A stretch of 64,000 nt of DNA from positions 1,240,001 to 1,304,000 of the forward strand of contig NZ_FBXK01000005.1 in NCBI RefSeq assembly GCF_900013425.1, given 5' to 3'. The notes under the pieces were generated by a model. It made no database searches. It was not told the origin of the DNA and saw only the letters and a list, made by a program, of their open reading frames with translations. Both the position numbers and the translations under genes were made by a program. Source of the stretch: Sphingobium sp. Z007 (GTDB lineage: Bacteria > Pseudomonadota > Alphaproteobacteria > Sphingomonadales > Sphingomonadaceae). Below are positions 45,691-54,606 of the stretch, piece by piece (positions within the stretch are counted from its first letter, which is position 1; every line of letters starts with the position of its first letter).

Positions 45691-46475
45691 TATGCCTTGT
45701 CCTCCGGCTTGGCGGCACCTTGACCCTCATCGGTCGCAGACACGGGCTTTGCTGGCGCGTCGGCCGACTTTGCCTCGGCCGCCTTGTTGGCACCTTCGCC
45801 AGCGCCAGTGTCAGCCTTCTTCTCGGTCGTCTTGGGCGTGGGCACTGCAGCAGGTGCGGCTGGCGCTACGGCCTTTTCGTCGCCGGGCAGCACATATTGA
45901 GCGCCCTCCCATGGGCTCATGAAGTCGAAGCTGCGGAAGTCCTGCGCCAGCTTCACCGGCTCATAGACGACGCGCTTATCCTCTTCGGAATAACGCAGCT
46001 CAACATAGCCGGTGAGCGGAAAGTCCTTGCGCTGCGGATGCCCCTTGAAGCCATAGTCGGTCAGGATGCGGCGCAGGTCGGTATTGCCTTCGAACACGAC
46101 GCCATACATGTCGAACACTTCGCGTTCCAGCCAGCCGGCGACCGGCCAGAGATGCGTGACGGTGGGAACCGGCGTATCTTCGTCGGTGGATACCTTCACG
46201 CGGATGCGGTGATTCCGCGTAACGCTGAGCAGATGATAGGCCACCTCGAACCGCTCCGGGCGATCGGGATAATCAACGCCGGCGATTTCCATGAGCTGCT
46301 GATATTCGGCGCGGTCGCGCAACAGCGTCAGCGCCTGCGGCAGGGCGTCGCGCAGGACGATAAAGGTCAGTTCGTCGGCATGATCGATGGTTTCGATCAG
46401 CATGGACCCGAGGATGCCCTCGATCTCCTGCGCGATCCCGTCGATGGTCGCGATCCTGGGTGCGGAATGTCCCAT
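45690..46475 (-). CDS. nuoC: NADH-quinone oxidoreductase subunit C with long Ala/Pro/Lys tail
   Basis: I choose ATG 46475, one base after the nuoB stop; TTG 46487 is possible. The core (about residues 1-195) is normal, with [10 protein letters not shown] in the quinone-arm contact. The last 65 residues are low-complexity Ala, Pro, Lys, Glu and Thr and should be disordered. Similar tails occur in some alphaproteobacterial relatives; E. coli instead has a fused NuoCD. Confidence 0.93.
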   Translation of the reverse strand: MGHSAPRIATIDGIAQEIEGILGSMLIETIDHADELTFIVLRDALPQALTLLRDRAEYQQLMEIAGVDYPDRPERFEVAYHLLSVTRNHRIRVKVSTDEDTPVPTVTHLWPVAGWLEREVFDMYGVVFEGNTDLRRILTDYGFKGHPQRKDFPLTGYVELRYSEEDKRVVYEPVKLAQDFRSFDFMSPWEGAQYVLPGDEKAVAPAAPAAVPTPKTTEKKADTGAGEGANKAAEAKSADAPAKPVSATDEGQGAAKPEDKA

Positions 46476-46476
46476 A

Positions 46477-47031
46477 TCAGCGCTCAATCGTCCCGATGCG
46501 GCGGATTTTCCGTTGCAACTGCATCACGCCATAGAGCAACGCTTCGGCGGTCGGCGGGCAACCCGGCACATAGATATCGACCGGCACGATGCGGTCACAG
46601 CCACGCACCACCGAATAGCTATAATGATAATAGCCGCCGCCATTCGCGCAGCTGCCCATCGAAATCACATATTTCGGATTGGACATCTGGTCGTAAACCT
46701 TGCGCAACGCCGGGGCCATCTTGTTGCACAGCGTACCCGCGACGATCATCACGTCCGACTGGCGCGGGGAGGCGCGCGGCGCGGCGCCGAAGCGCTCCAT
46801 ATCGTAGCGCGGCATGTTGACGTGGATCATTTCGACCGCGCAGCAGGCCAGACCGAATGTCATCCACCATAGCGATCCGGTGCGGGCCCAGGTGAACAGA
46901 TCCTCAGTCGATGTGACGAGGAAACCCTTGTCATTCACTTCGCTGTTCAGCGAATTGAAGAAACCCTGGTCGGGCTGCGTGCCCTGCGGGGGCAAGGTGC
47001 CGGGCGCAGGGTTATAGAGTTCTACTCCCAA
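46477..47031 (-). CDS. nuoB: NADH-quinone oxidoreductase subunit B
   Basis: This subunit binds cluster N2, the last before quinone. [14 protein letters not shown] and Val-Pro-Gly-Cys-Pro-Pro supply the four Cys. The frame is open further upstream, but that part is antisense to nothing useful and overlaps nuoA. TTG 47031, overlapping the last codons of nuoA, gives Met-Gly-Val-Glu-Leu and a usual length of 184 residues. Confidence 0.93.
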   Translation of the reverse strand: MGVELYNPAPGTLPPQGTQPDQGFFNSLNSEVNDKGFLVTSTEDLFTWARTGSLWWMTFGLACCAVEMIHVNMPRYDMERFGAAPRASPRQSDVMIVAGTLCNKMAPALRKVYDQMSNPKYVISMGSCANGGGYYHYSYSVVRGCDRIVPVDIYVPGCPPTAEALLYGVMQLQRKIRRIGTIER

Positions 47032-47396
47032 TCGAGTGCTCCCTTCTTCCACGCATAGACGAGGCCGAGCACCAGCTCCGCTATGAAGATCATCATCGTC
47101 GCCCAGCCGGCCCAGCCGATCTGGTCGAGGCTTACCGCCCACGGAAACAGGAACGCCGCTTCAAGATCGAAGATGATGAAGAGGATGGCGACCAGATAGA
47201 AGCGCACGTCGAACTGGCTGCGCGGCTCTTCGAACGCGGGAAAACCGCATTCATACTCGCTGAGCTTGGCCGGTTCAGGCTTGTGCGCGCCGGTCAGCCG
47301 ACCCACCAGCATCGGCAGGAAGACGAAGGTGCCGGAGAGCAGCAAGGCGACCCCAAGAAAGATCAGGATCGGCAGATATTGGGCAAGATCGACCAA
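47022..47396 (-). CDS. nuoA: NADH-quinone oxidoreductase subunit A
   Basis: This 124-residue subunit has three membrane helices. The loop with Glu-Tyr-Glu-Cys-Gly-Phe (about residue 48) lies at the quinone channel. It is the first gene of the operon. The promoter should lie in 47,397-47,525, but no clear -35/-10 pair stands out. Confidence 0.95.
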   Translation of the reverse strand: MVDLAQYLPILIFLGVALLLSGTFVFLPMLVGRLTGAHKPEPAKLSEYECGFPAFEEPRSQFDVRFYLVAILFIIFDLEAAFLFPWAVSLDQIGWAGWATMMIFIAELVLGLVYAWKKGALDWE

Positions 47397-47525
47397 CGGA
47401 TTCCCCTGGGCGAAAAGGTTGTTGGGGGCGCTTTAGGCCTGCTGCATATGCGAAGCAAGGGGCCAAGGCGGTGAGAATGAATCGCAAAAAGGCCAAGCGC
47501 TTGAACCGCTTGCCCCAATCGGCGT

Positions 47526-48341
47526 TTAGCGCAATGCGCCAGCAACGAGCTTGTGCAATTTGGAATGGATCGCGTCATTTCCGGCAATCACTTCCTTGCG
47601 CTCGATCGACTGGTCGCCACCACGGAAATCACTAGCAAAACCGCCAGCTTCGCGCACCAAAAGCAGGCCAGCCGCCACGTCCCAGGGCTGAAGCCCGCTC
47701 TCCCAATAGCCGTCATAGCGGCCCGAAGCGACATGCGCGAGGTCGAGCGAGGCGGCACCGAACCGGCGGATGCCGGCAACCGAAGGCGCGACTGCACCAT
47801 AGACACGTGTCCATTGGGCCATATCGCCATGGCCCATGAAAGGGATGCCGGTCGCGATCACGCAATCGGCCAGGTCGCGCCGCGCCGAGACCCGCAGGCG
47901 CTGGTCATGCCGCCAAGCGCCCCGGTTCTTTTCCGCCCAATAGCTCTCGTCGGTGACCGGCTGGTAGATGAGGCCCGTCGTGATCTCGTGCTTGCCGCTG
48001 CCATATTGCGGCTCTTCGACCGCGATGGAGATGGCGAAATGCGGGATGCCGTGTAGGAAGTTGGTGGTGCCATCCAACGGATCGATGATCCAGCGCGGCT
48101 TGGTGGGATCGCCCTCGATCACGCCGCCTTCTTCCAGCAGGAAGCCCCAGTCGGGGCGCGCCTTCTGCAATTCCTCCACCAACGTTTTTTCCGCCTGATG
48201 ATCGGCCTTGGACACGAAGTCCGCCGGTCCCTTGCGGGACACCTGCAGATGCTCGACTTCGCCGAAGTCGCGGCGCAGTTTCGAGCCCGCCTTGCGCGCG
48301 GCGCGTTCCATGACGGTGAGAAGACCGGAGTGCGATGCCAT
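47526..48341 (-). CDS. suhB: Inositol monophosphatase family protein
   Basis: This 271-residue Mg-dependent phosphatase carries the family signatures Trp-Ile-Ile-Asp-Pro-Leu-Asp-Gly-Thr-Thr-Asn-Phe (about residue 88), Glu-Glu-Gly-Gly (about 73) and Trp-Asp-Val-Ala-Ala-Gly (about 219). The start at ATG 48341 has CGGAG upstream; the open frame beyond it is spurious. In other proteobacteria SuhB also acts in rRNA transcription antitermination, so the in vivo substrate is not fixed by sequence. Confidence 0.9.
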   Translation of the reverse strand: MASHSGLLTVMERAARKAGSKLRRDFGEVEHLQVSRKGPADFVSKADHQAEKTLVEELQKARPDWGFLLEEGGVIEGDPTKPRWIIDPLDGTTNFLHGIPHFAISIAVEEPQYGSGKHEITTGLIYQPVTDESYWAEKNRGAWRHDQRLRVSARRDLADCVIATGIPFMGHGDMAQWTRVYGAVAPSVAGIRRFGAASLDLAHVASGRYDGYWESGLQPWDVAAGLLLVREAGGFASDFRGGDQSIERKEVIAGNDAIHSKLHKLVAGALR

Positions 48342-48381
48342 AATATGTCTCCGCCGCTCCCAGCGGGAACGGCCTGGTTGG

Positions 48382-48768
48382 TTATTTCTTCGGGGCGGGA
48401 TTGGCGACCGGCTTGCCGACGGTGGGGCGATAACCGCAGGTGCCAGCGACAACCGCCAGCATCTGCGACGCATCCTTGCGATCAACCTTACCTGCGTTGG
48501 CGGCGATCACCTTATCCGCTTCAGCGCTGATCTCGCCGATGGAATTGGAATAGAGGCAATCGAACAGAGCGTTCTTGACCGGCTGCTCGACCTCGCTCGA
48601 TTGAAGCGCGGTCATGACAATGCGCAACGTATAGGCTGCGCTGTCAAGTTGCGCCTTGGTCGGCGCGGCCTGCGCCACAGCCTGGGTGGGGACCGCAGCC
48701 GGCATGACGGCGATCGCAAGGCCCAACGCCAACCGAGCGGCCCATGTCGTGCTGGGGTCCATCGCCAT
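48382..48768 (-). CDS. Exported hypothetical protein, 128 aa
   Basis: A signal peptide is visible (hydrophobic core about residues 12-28, Ala-Val-Ala-Gln cleavage region near 33). The mature part of about 95 residues is helical with two Cys, probably a disulfide, and a Pro/Lys tail. The start shares one base with the efp stop (TGATG), so it is coupled to efp. No family is recognised. Confidence 0.65.
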   Translation of the reverse strand: MAMDPSTTWAARLALGLAIAVMPAAVPTQAVAQAAPTKAQLDSAAYTLRIVMTALQSSEVEQPVKNALFDCLYSNSIGEISAEADKVIAANAGKVDRKDASQMLAVVAGTCGYRPTVGKPVANPAPKK

Positions 48769-49334
48769 CAGTCGGCCCGCTTCACATATTCGCGGGCATA
48801 AACGTCCACGACGATGCGGGTGCCGCTGACGATGTGCGGCGGCACCATGACGCGAACGCCATTGTCGAGGATCGCGGGCTTGTAGCTGGCGGACGCGGTC
48901 TGGCCCTTCACCACGGCGTCGGCTTCTACGACCGTCGCTTCGATCGTGTCGGGCAGCTGGACCGAGATCGGGCGCTCGTCATACATTTCCAGCGTAACGG
49001 CCATGCCGTCCTGCAGGAAATCGGCGGCATCGCCCAGCAATTCCGCCGGCAGGTTGATCTGCTCGTAATTCTCATTGTCCATGAAGACGAGCATGTCGCC
49101 TTCGGCATAGAGATATTGGAAATCCTTGGTATCGAGACGGATGCGCTCGACGCTTTCGGCAGAGCGGAAGCGGACATTGTTCTTGCGACCGTCGATCAGG
49201 TTCTTGAGTTCGACCTGCATATAGGCGCCGCCCTTGCCGGGCTGGGTGTGCTGGATCTTGACGGCGCGCCACAGGCCGCCTTCATATTCGATATTATTGC
49301 CGGGACGAATGTCCACGCCGCTGATCTTCGCCAT
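48768..49334 (-). CDS. efp: Elongation factor P
   Basis: This 188-residue translation factor relieves ribosome stalling at proline runs. Three beta domains are present. The tip loop reads Pro-Gly-Lys-Gly-Gly-Ala-Tyr with Lys 34 in the place that is modified in E. coli. The protein ends with the usual Arg-Glu-Tyr-Val-Lys-Arg region. No modification enzyme gene is visible in the window. It is followed by a coupled exported protein. Confidence 0.95.
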   Translation of the reverse strand: MAKISGVDIRPGNNIEYEGGLWRAVKIQHTQPGKGGAYMQVELKNLIDGRKNNVRFRSAESVERIRLDTKDFQYLYAEGDMLVFMDNENYEQINLPAELLGDAADFLQDGMAVTLEMYDERPISVQLPDTIEATVVEADAVVKGQTASASYKPAILDNGVRVMVPPHIVSGTRIVVDVYAREYVKRAD

Positions 49335-49480
49335 GGGAAGAGCCTGCCTATATGTCTGAAGGTGGAAAAGAGCCGGCCTCTTGGAGGCTGGACGCGCCTT
49401 TATAGCGGGATGGCGTCAAGGGCAAGGGGGTGGCGTCCCGGCGCTTAACTTCGCACTTTTCCCGCTCGTTTCGTCAAGAC

Positions 49481-49498
49481 ATTTCCTATGTAGGAAAT
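49481..49498. promoter_or_regulatory. Perfect palindrome in the efp upstream region
   Basis: ATTTCCTATGTAGGAAAT is a perfect inverted repeat with a TG centre, in an AT-rich patch about 150 bases upstream of efp. A related element with the same GTAGGAAA core, GACCTTT/AAAGGTC, lies at 49569-49587 over the end of the M23 gene. It could be a regulator site; no regulator is identified. Confidence 0.35.
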
Positions 49499-49585
49499 AT
49501 TGTGTCCGATTAGCTAGGGTATTGCCGCCTGCACAGGGAAGCGCTGTGTCAACCCGGATAACAGAAGCGACCTTTGTAGGAAAGG

Positions 49586-50155
49586 TCAACGGCGCGTCAG
49601 CAGCGGATAGGGGTTGATCGCGCGTCCGCCATACCAGGGTTCGTCCGGCTGCATGACGTGTACCGCGAAATGGAGGTGCGGGGCGGAAGGGTCGGCATTG
49701 CCGGTGCTGCCGACGGTGGCGACGGGCTGGCCGCGGCGCAGCATCTGTCCTTCGTGAATGCCCGGCGCATAGCCATCGAGATGGGCGTAGTAATAGAGCA
49801 GCCGTCCATCAGGCGAGCGCTGATAAAGAGTGCGGCCGCCATCCTCGCTCCAGAAAATCTTGTCGATACGCCCGGCGGTGGCGGCCAGCACCGCCCTGCC
49901 CCGCGCCGCCATGATGTCGATCGCATCATGCGGCCTCGCGCCGCCCGCGCGCGCTTGCGTGAACGTGTCACTGAGCGCCGAGGCTGGTACGCCTTCGACC
50001 GGGATCAGCAACGGCTCGTTGTCAGCCGGGCCACCGGCCCGTGACGCAGGCGCGGATGGCGCGTCACCGGGCACGATCCGCACGCAAAAATGGGCGAAGA
50101 CGACGCAGAGCAGCAGCGCCAATGCGATGCTGCCCCACAGTCGCGGCCGCCTCAT
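49586..50155 (-). CDS. M23 family metallopeptidase
   Basis: The start is ATG 50155, overlapping the upstream L,D-transpeptidase stop as ATGA; the longer frame to 50314 is unsupported. The 189-residue protein has one N-terminal membrane segment (about 8-28) and an LytM-type domain. Zinc ligands are His-Asp-Ala-Ile-Asp (about residue 74) and His-Leu-His-Phe (about 160). This family cuts peptidoglycan peptide bridges or acts as a regulator of amidases. Pairing with a transpeptidase supports a role in wall remodelling. Confidence 0.85.
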   Translation of the reverse strand: MRRPRLWGSIALALLLCVVFAHFCVRIVPGDAPSAPASRAGGPADNEPLLIPVEGVPASALSDTFTQARAGGARPHDAIDIMAARGRAVLAATAGRIDKIFWSEDGGRTLYQRSPDGRLLYYYAHLDGYAPGIHEGQMLRRGQPVATVGSTGNADPSAPHLHFAVHVMQPDEPWYGGRAINPYPLLTRR

Positions 50156-51246
50156 GCCTGAAACTTCGCCTTCACCCCGCTCTTCACCATCTGGGCCAGG
50201 CGCGCCGCGTCCCAATTGGTCAGGCGGATGCAGCCATGGCTTTCGGTGCGGCCAATCGTCTGCGGTTCCGGCGTGCCGTGGATGCCGTAATGGTCCTTCG
50301 ACAGGTCGATCCACACCACACCGACGGGGCCGTTCGGACCGGGTTTCAACACCGCCTTCTCGTCCTTGGACGATGCGTCCCAGAAGAGATCGGGATTATA
50401 GTGGAACACAGGATTGCGGCTGACACCCTTGATCGTCCATTCGCCCAACGGCAGCGGATCATGTTGCGATCCGGTGGTGACGGGGAACTGCGCAATCAGG
50501 CGGTTTTCGGCGTTATAGACCTTCAGCAGCCCTTCGGATTTGTCGACCACCAGATGGTCCGCCTGCGGCTGGTCTTTCGCGACGCCCAGGCTGGCGAGCG
50601 TTTCGCCCCAACCGCGTTCGTCGCCCTCGATCGTGGCAACCGGCTGATTGTCGATCGCTGGCACACGGATGTTCGTGCCCGCGCCGACTTTTGTATCGGG
50701 CGCGTTAAGCGCTATCAGCGCTTCGGGCGTGGTGTGGAAGCGTTCGGCGACCTTTTCCAGCAGGTTGCGATAGGTGAGCGCAGGCAGCTTCGCCTGTTCA
50801 TTAAGATTGCCGCGCGGCAGGTCGAAGAAGGGTCCGCGGGCGAAATCGTCCGGGATCTTCACCAGATAGGTCGTCGGACGCGGCTCCCCTTCCAGCAGCG
50901 CGGCAGCGGTCTTCTGGTCATATTCGCCCGTCACCGGCAGTTTGTTCGCTTCCTGAAAACCACGCAGCGCCGCCTTGAAGCTCATACCATCCTTGCCGTC
51001 GAGCACGCCGGGCGAAAACCCCGCGCGATCGAGGGCGACCTGCGCCATCAGAAAGCGATTGGGTTGCTGCGGATTTTGCTCCTGCACGACCTGGAAGGCG
51101 TAGGCGTCGCTCTTGACGGCGGCAGCGGCGCTGGCCGCGTTGGCGGGCTGAGCCGCATTACCCGCAGGTGCGCTGCTATTGGCGTCGGTAACGCTGACAT
51201 TGCAGGCGCTGCACAGCAAGGCGACGAGCAACAAATGGTTTTTCAA
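50152..51246 (-). CDS. L,D-transpeptidase lipoprotein with PG-binding and LysM-like regions
   Basis: The 364-residue protein has a lipoprotein signal ending Leu-Cys-Ser-Ala-Cys (Cys about 15) and an Ala/Asn-rich linker. A PG_binding_1 domain (about 65-115) and a LysM-like segment (about 145-185) follow, then a YkuD domain (about 220-360). The catalytic motif is His-Gly-Thr, later Ser-His-Gly-Cys-Ile-Arg-Leu. It links meso-diaminopimelate residues or attaches proteins to the wall. It is coupled to the M23 peptidase gene. Confidence 0.88.
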   Translation of the reverse strand: MKNHLLLVALLCSACNVSVTDANSSAPAGNAAQPANAASAAAAVKSDAYAFQVVQEQNPQQPNRFLMAQVALDRAGFSPGVLDGKDGMSFKAALRGFQEANKLPVTGEYDQKTAAALLEGEPRPTTYLVKIPDDFARGPFFDLPRGNLNEQAKLPALTYRNLLEKVAERFHTTPEALIALNAPDTKVGAGTNIRVPAIDNQPVATIEGDERGWGETLASLGVAKDQPQADHLVVDKSEGLLKVYNAENRLIAQFPVTTGSQHDPLPLGEWTIKGVSRNPVFHYNPDLFWDASSKDEKAVLKPGPNGPVGVVWIDLSKDHYGIHGTPEPQTIGRTESHGCIRLTNWDAARLAQMVKSGVKAKFQA

Positions 51247-51306
51247 GGCGGTTCTCTCCGTTCAGAAGCAAAGAGAACGCGCGAAGGCGCGGAAAGCTGC
51301 GCCGGA

Positions 51307-52014
51307 TCAGCGCGGCGGCGGCGGCTTGCTGGCCAGCACTTGGGCAAAGGCCGCGACGCCCGCCTTCGGACCATCGGGATGGCTCCACACCGCGCTGCTG
51401 ACCGCCAGAAAATCCGCGCCCGCAGCGACCAAGGGCGCGGCATTCTCCGCAGTTACCCCCCCGATCGCTACGCAGGGCAGTTCGAACAGCGTCGTCCACC
51501 AGCCCAGGATCGAGGGCTCCGCGCGGTGGAGCGTTTCTTTCGTGGTGGTGGAATAGAAAGCGCCGAAAGCGACATAGTCGGCCCCCGCCTCGCCCGCTTC
51601 CATCGCCAGATGGCGGCTGTCGTGGCAGGTGACGCCGATCTGCACCTTTGGCCCCAATTGCGCGCGCGCATCGCGCGGGTCGCCATCCTCCTGCCCCAGA
51701 TGGACCCCGTCCGCATTGAGCCGCTTGGCCAAACCAATGCTGTCATTGACGATGAAGGCGACCTCCCGCTCCGCGCACAGCGCCTGGATCGGCGGCGCGA
51801 GCGCGGCGATGGCGTGATCGTCGATCCCCTTGAGCCGTAATTGGAACGCCGCGACGCTACCGCCGTCGAAAGCCGCGGCGAGTTGATCGAGGAAATCATC
51901 GCCAATGGCCGGCGGGGAGATCAGATAAAGCTGGCAGGCGGGACGGAAGCCCGGCTGGAACTGGTCGGCGAAATGCGGATCGAGCGCCAGCTCTTCATCG
52001 GTGAAATCGGTCAT
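51307..52014 (-). CDS. thiE: Thiamine-phosphate synthase
   Basis: This TIM-barrel enzyme joins the thiazole and pyrimidine halves of thiamine. Phe-Ile-Val-Asn-Asp (about residue 87), Asp-Gly-Val-His-Leu-Gly-Gln-Glu-Asp (about 102) and Gly-Gly-Val-Thr-Ala-Glu-Asn (about 195) form the phosphate and Mg sites. The N-terminal 25 residues are an acidic extension. No other thi gene or TPP riboswitch is visible next to it. Confidence 0.88.
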   Translation of the reverse strand: MTDFTDEELALDPHFADQFQPGFRPACQLYLISPPAIGDDFLDQLAAAFDGGSVAAFQLRLKGIDDHAIAALAPPIQALCAEREVAFIVNDSIGLAKRLNADGVHLGQEDGDPRDARAQLGPKVQIGVTCHDSRHLAMEAGEAGADYVAFGAFYSTTTKETLHRAEPSILGWWTTLFELPCVAIGGVTAENAAPLVAAGADFLAVSSAVWSHPDGPKAGVAAFAQVLASKPPPPR

Positions 52015-52085
52015 GCGCGCTTTATAGTCATTCGTGGCGATAGGCCAAGGGCGACGAAGCTGGAATGAAATGCATCATCCCTAAT

Positions 52086-52162
52086 CCGTTCTGCCTGAGC
52101 CTGTCGAAGCCCCTTCCTTCTTCAAAGAAAGAGAAGCCCTTCGACAGGCTCAGGGCGAACGG
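52086..52162. repeat. Inverted extragenic palindrome pair (type B), copy 1
   Basis: CCGTTCTGCCTGAGCCTGTC (52086-52105, then GAAG) faces CTTCGACAGGCTCAGGGCGA (52139-52158, then ACGG), with a TTC/GAA-rich loop that can itself pair. It lies between thiE and the aldolase gene. The same unit recurs at 55834-55910. Confidence 0.8.
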
Positions 52163-52218
52163 GGATAGGACGGCCATAGAAAAGCCGGGCAGATATATGC
52201 CGCCCGGCCTTATTCAAA

Positions 52219-53124
52219 TCACGCCGCGACCGGCTGCTTGGCGGTAGAGGCGGCGTGGATCTCGTCGATCGCTTCGCCCAGCGACGCGTTGAACTCGTCG
52301 TCGGTCATCTGGTGACGCAGATCGTTGAGCAGCGCGCGGCTGAAGCTGGCGATGATGCCGCGATTCTTGGCCAGTTCGATACAGGCTTCGGGACGGGCGA
52401 AACCACCCGATAGGGCGACGACGCGCAGCACCGCGGGATGATCGACCAGCGGGTCGAACAGGCCGGCCTTGGCGGGCAGCGACAGCTTCAACATCACCTG
52501 AACGCCTTCGGGCAAGGCATTGAGATACTTGAGGATTTCCTCCAGCAAAATCTGGTCGGCCTCGGCGCGTTCGGGCGACTTGATGTTCACTTCCGGCTCG
52601 ATGATCGGCATCAGACCGGCGGCAAGCACCTGGTTGCCGATTTCGAACTGCTGCGCGACCACGGCGGCGATGCCTTCGCGATTGGCGAGGTTGACGACCG
52701 AACGCTCCTTGGTGCCGAATACGCCCAGCGCCTTCGACCGATGCAGCAGAATGTCGAGATCGGGATTGGGCTTCATCAGTTGCACGCCGTTCGCTTCCTC
52801 CTCCAGACCCTTGTCGATCTTGATGAAGGGCACCACGCCGCGCTCCAGCAGCGCCTGCGGGGTGGGCTTGCCATCGACGGTGCCGTCCATGGTGCGTTCG
52901 AACAGGATCGCGCCCAGCACCTTGTCGCCGGTGAAGGCGGGCGAGGTGATGACGCGGCTGCGCATCGCGTGGATCAGGCCGTACATTTCTTCTTCGCTGG
53001 ACCAGGCGTCTTCTTCCACGCCATAGCCCTTTAGCGCCTTGGGCGTCGACCCGCCGCTCTGGTCGAGCGCGGCGATAAAGCCTTCACCCGTTGCGATCTT
53101 TTGCTTCATATCCTGATCCAGCAT
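52219..53124 (-). CDS. Fructose-bisphosphate aldolase, class I
   Basis: This enzyme interconverts fructose 1,6-bisphosphate and two triose phosphates through a Schiff base. Ala-Ala-Leu-Asp-Gln-Ser-Gly-Gly-Ser-Thr (about residue 18), Ile-Glu-Pro-Glu-Val (about 180) and Met-Leu-Lys-Leu-Ser (about 215, the Schiff-base Lys) are present. ATG 53124 with AAGG upstream gives 301 residues; GTG 53130 is also possible. It lies near pgk, gap and tkt but is separated from them by an MFS gene on the other strand. Confidence 0.9.
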   Translation of the reverse strand: MLDQDMKQKIATGEGFIAALDQSGGSTPKALKGYGVEEDAWSSEEEMYGLIHAMRSRVITSPAFTGDKVLGAILFERTMDGTVDGKPTPQALLERGVVPFIKIDKGLEEEANGVQLMKPNPDLDILLHRSKALGVFGTKERSVVNLANREGIAAVVAQQFEIGNQVLAAGLMPIIEPEVNIKSPERAEADQILLEEILKYLNALPEGVQVMLKLSLPAKAGLFDPLVDHPAVLRVVALSGGFARPEACIELAKNRGIIASFSRALLNDLRHQMTDDEFNASLGEAIDEIHAASTAKQPVAA

Positions 53125-53387
53125 CTGCACATACCTTCCCTTGGGCGCCGCCCCCTGGCGACGCGAAAATAGACTATCGACAGACGCTCGACCATCTGCC
53201 GGCCGGGTGCGATTTGCCATATATCGCCGGTCTTTGGGCTGGTAGCCAGTCCCATGCCGCGCCGCAAGGGGCCTGCTGATCCCCCGACGGCGCGAAAAGC
53301 GGTCGGTCGCTTCGGATACGCTGCATCGCACCATGAATCTCACCGCGCCGGGTTGAAAGGTTGCGGATTGCGACCCATAGGGCAGGC

Positions 53388-54587
53388 ATGACCAGCCTAG
53401 CGACCGACAAACCCGCCGACCTCTCTCCCGCCGCCATCCTGCTGATGGCTGTCGCGTGCGGCGTGATTGTCGCCAACCTCTATTATGCCCAGACACTCAT
53501 CGACGTAATCGGGCCGGAAATCGGCATGTCGCCTGGTGTCGCGGGCCTTATCACGACGCTCACTCAGCTAGGCTATGGCGCGGGTCTGTTCCTGGTCGTG
53601 CCGCTAGCCGACCTGTTCGAAAACCGGCGGATCGTCCTGATGTCGATCACGGCCACCATCATCGGCTGTATCGCCATCGCCCTGTCCAGCGGGCCGACCA
53701 GCTTCCTCATCGCCTCCATCCTGACCGGCGTCGGCGCCACTGGCGCGCAGGTGCTCGTCCCCCTCGCCTCGCACCTCGCCGCACCGGAAAAGCAGGGCCG
53801 CGTGGTCGGCACGGTGATGAGCGGACTGCTGTTCGGCATCATGCTGTCGCGCCCCATCGCCAATTTCCTAGCCGGGTCGGTGGGCTGGCGAGCGACCTTC
53901 ATCGTTTCCGCGGTCGTGATGGCGATGGTGGGCGTGGCCCTGCTCGCCGCCTGTCCGCAGCGAAAACCCCAGGGCGGAATGCATTATGGGGCGGTGCTGG
54001 CATCGACCTTCGCCCAGTTGGTCAAGCATCGCGTCGTGCGGATGCGCGCATTCTATCAGGCGGCGATGTTCGCAGCGTTCAACCTGTTCTGGACCGCCGC
54101 GCCCCTCGCGTTGGTCCATGAATTTCACCTGGGTCGCACCGGCATCGGCGCCTTTGCCCTGGCCGGGGCTGGCGGCGCGCTGGTGGCGCCGATCGCGGGA
54201 TGGATGGCCGATCGCCGCCTGACCCGGCCTGCCTCACTGATCGGGTTGATCGGACTGACGGGCGGCTTCTTGCTCTCCGACTGGACCGTGGCGGCGGGTA
54301 GCCTGATCGGCTTCACGATCATGGCCGTATTGATCGACGGCGCGGTGCAGATGAGCCAGATTACCGGACAAAAGCTGATCTTCTCGCTCGATCCCCATGC
54401 GCGCGGGCGGATCAATGCCGCTTATGTGACCGTAATGTTCCTTGTCGGCGCGCTGGGGTCGGTGATCGGCTCGGTCAGCTACGAAGCGGGCGGCTGGAGC
54501 GTGAGCGCGCTGGCGGGCGCGGCCATTGGCGGCGTCGCCACTTTGGGGTTCCTGCTGTTCGACCGAGGCGCCAGCGTCGCGCGCTGA
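53388..54587 (+). CDS. MFS transporter
   Basis: This 399-residue permease has about 12 membrane helices in two halves. A conserved Asp-x(4)-Arg-Arg-type loop (Asp-Leu-Phe-Glu-Asn-Arg-Arg) lies between helices 2 and 3. Such carriers export drugs or sugars; the substrate is unknown. ATG 53388 has GGGCAGG upstream. It is the only plus-strand gene between two minus-strand glycolytic blocks. Confidence 0.85.
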   Translation: MTSLATDKPADLSPAAILLMAVACGVIVANLYYAQTLIDVIGPEIGMSPGVAGLITTLTQLGYGAGLFLVVPLADLFENRRIVLMSITATIIGCIAIALSSGPTSFLIASILTGVGATGAQVLVPLASHLAAPEKQGRVVGTVMSGLLFGIMLSRPIANFLAGSVGWRATFIVSAVVMAMVGVALLAACPQRKPQGGMHYGAVLASTFAQLVKHRVVRMRAFYQAAMFAAFNLFWTAAPLALVHEFHLGRTGIGAFALAGAGGALVAPIAGWMADRRLTRPASLIGLIGLTGGFLLSDWTVAAGSLIGFTIMAVLIDGAVQMSQITGQKLIFSLDPHARGRINAAYVTVMFLVGALGSVIGSVSYEAGGWSVSALAGAAIGGVATLGFLLFDRGASVAR

Positions 54588-54606
54588 CGCCCCGCTTGCT
54601 ATCGGA

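Noticed and set aside
44380..45723. Very long plus-strand open frame opposite nuoD
   Set aside because: It is the complementary frame of a GC-rich, strongly conserved gene and has no start signal or recognisable protein.
47032..47142. N-terminal extension of NuoB inside nuoA
   Set aside because: The extra residues are low-complexity and overlap nuoA fully; TTG 47031 gives the normal family length.
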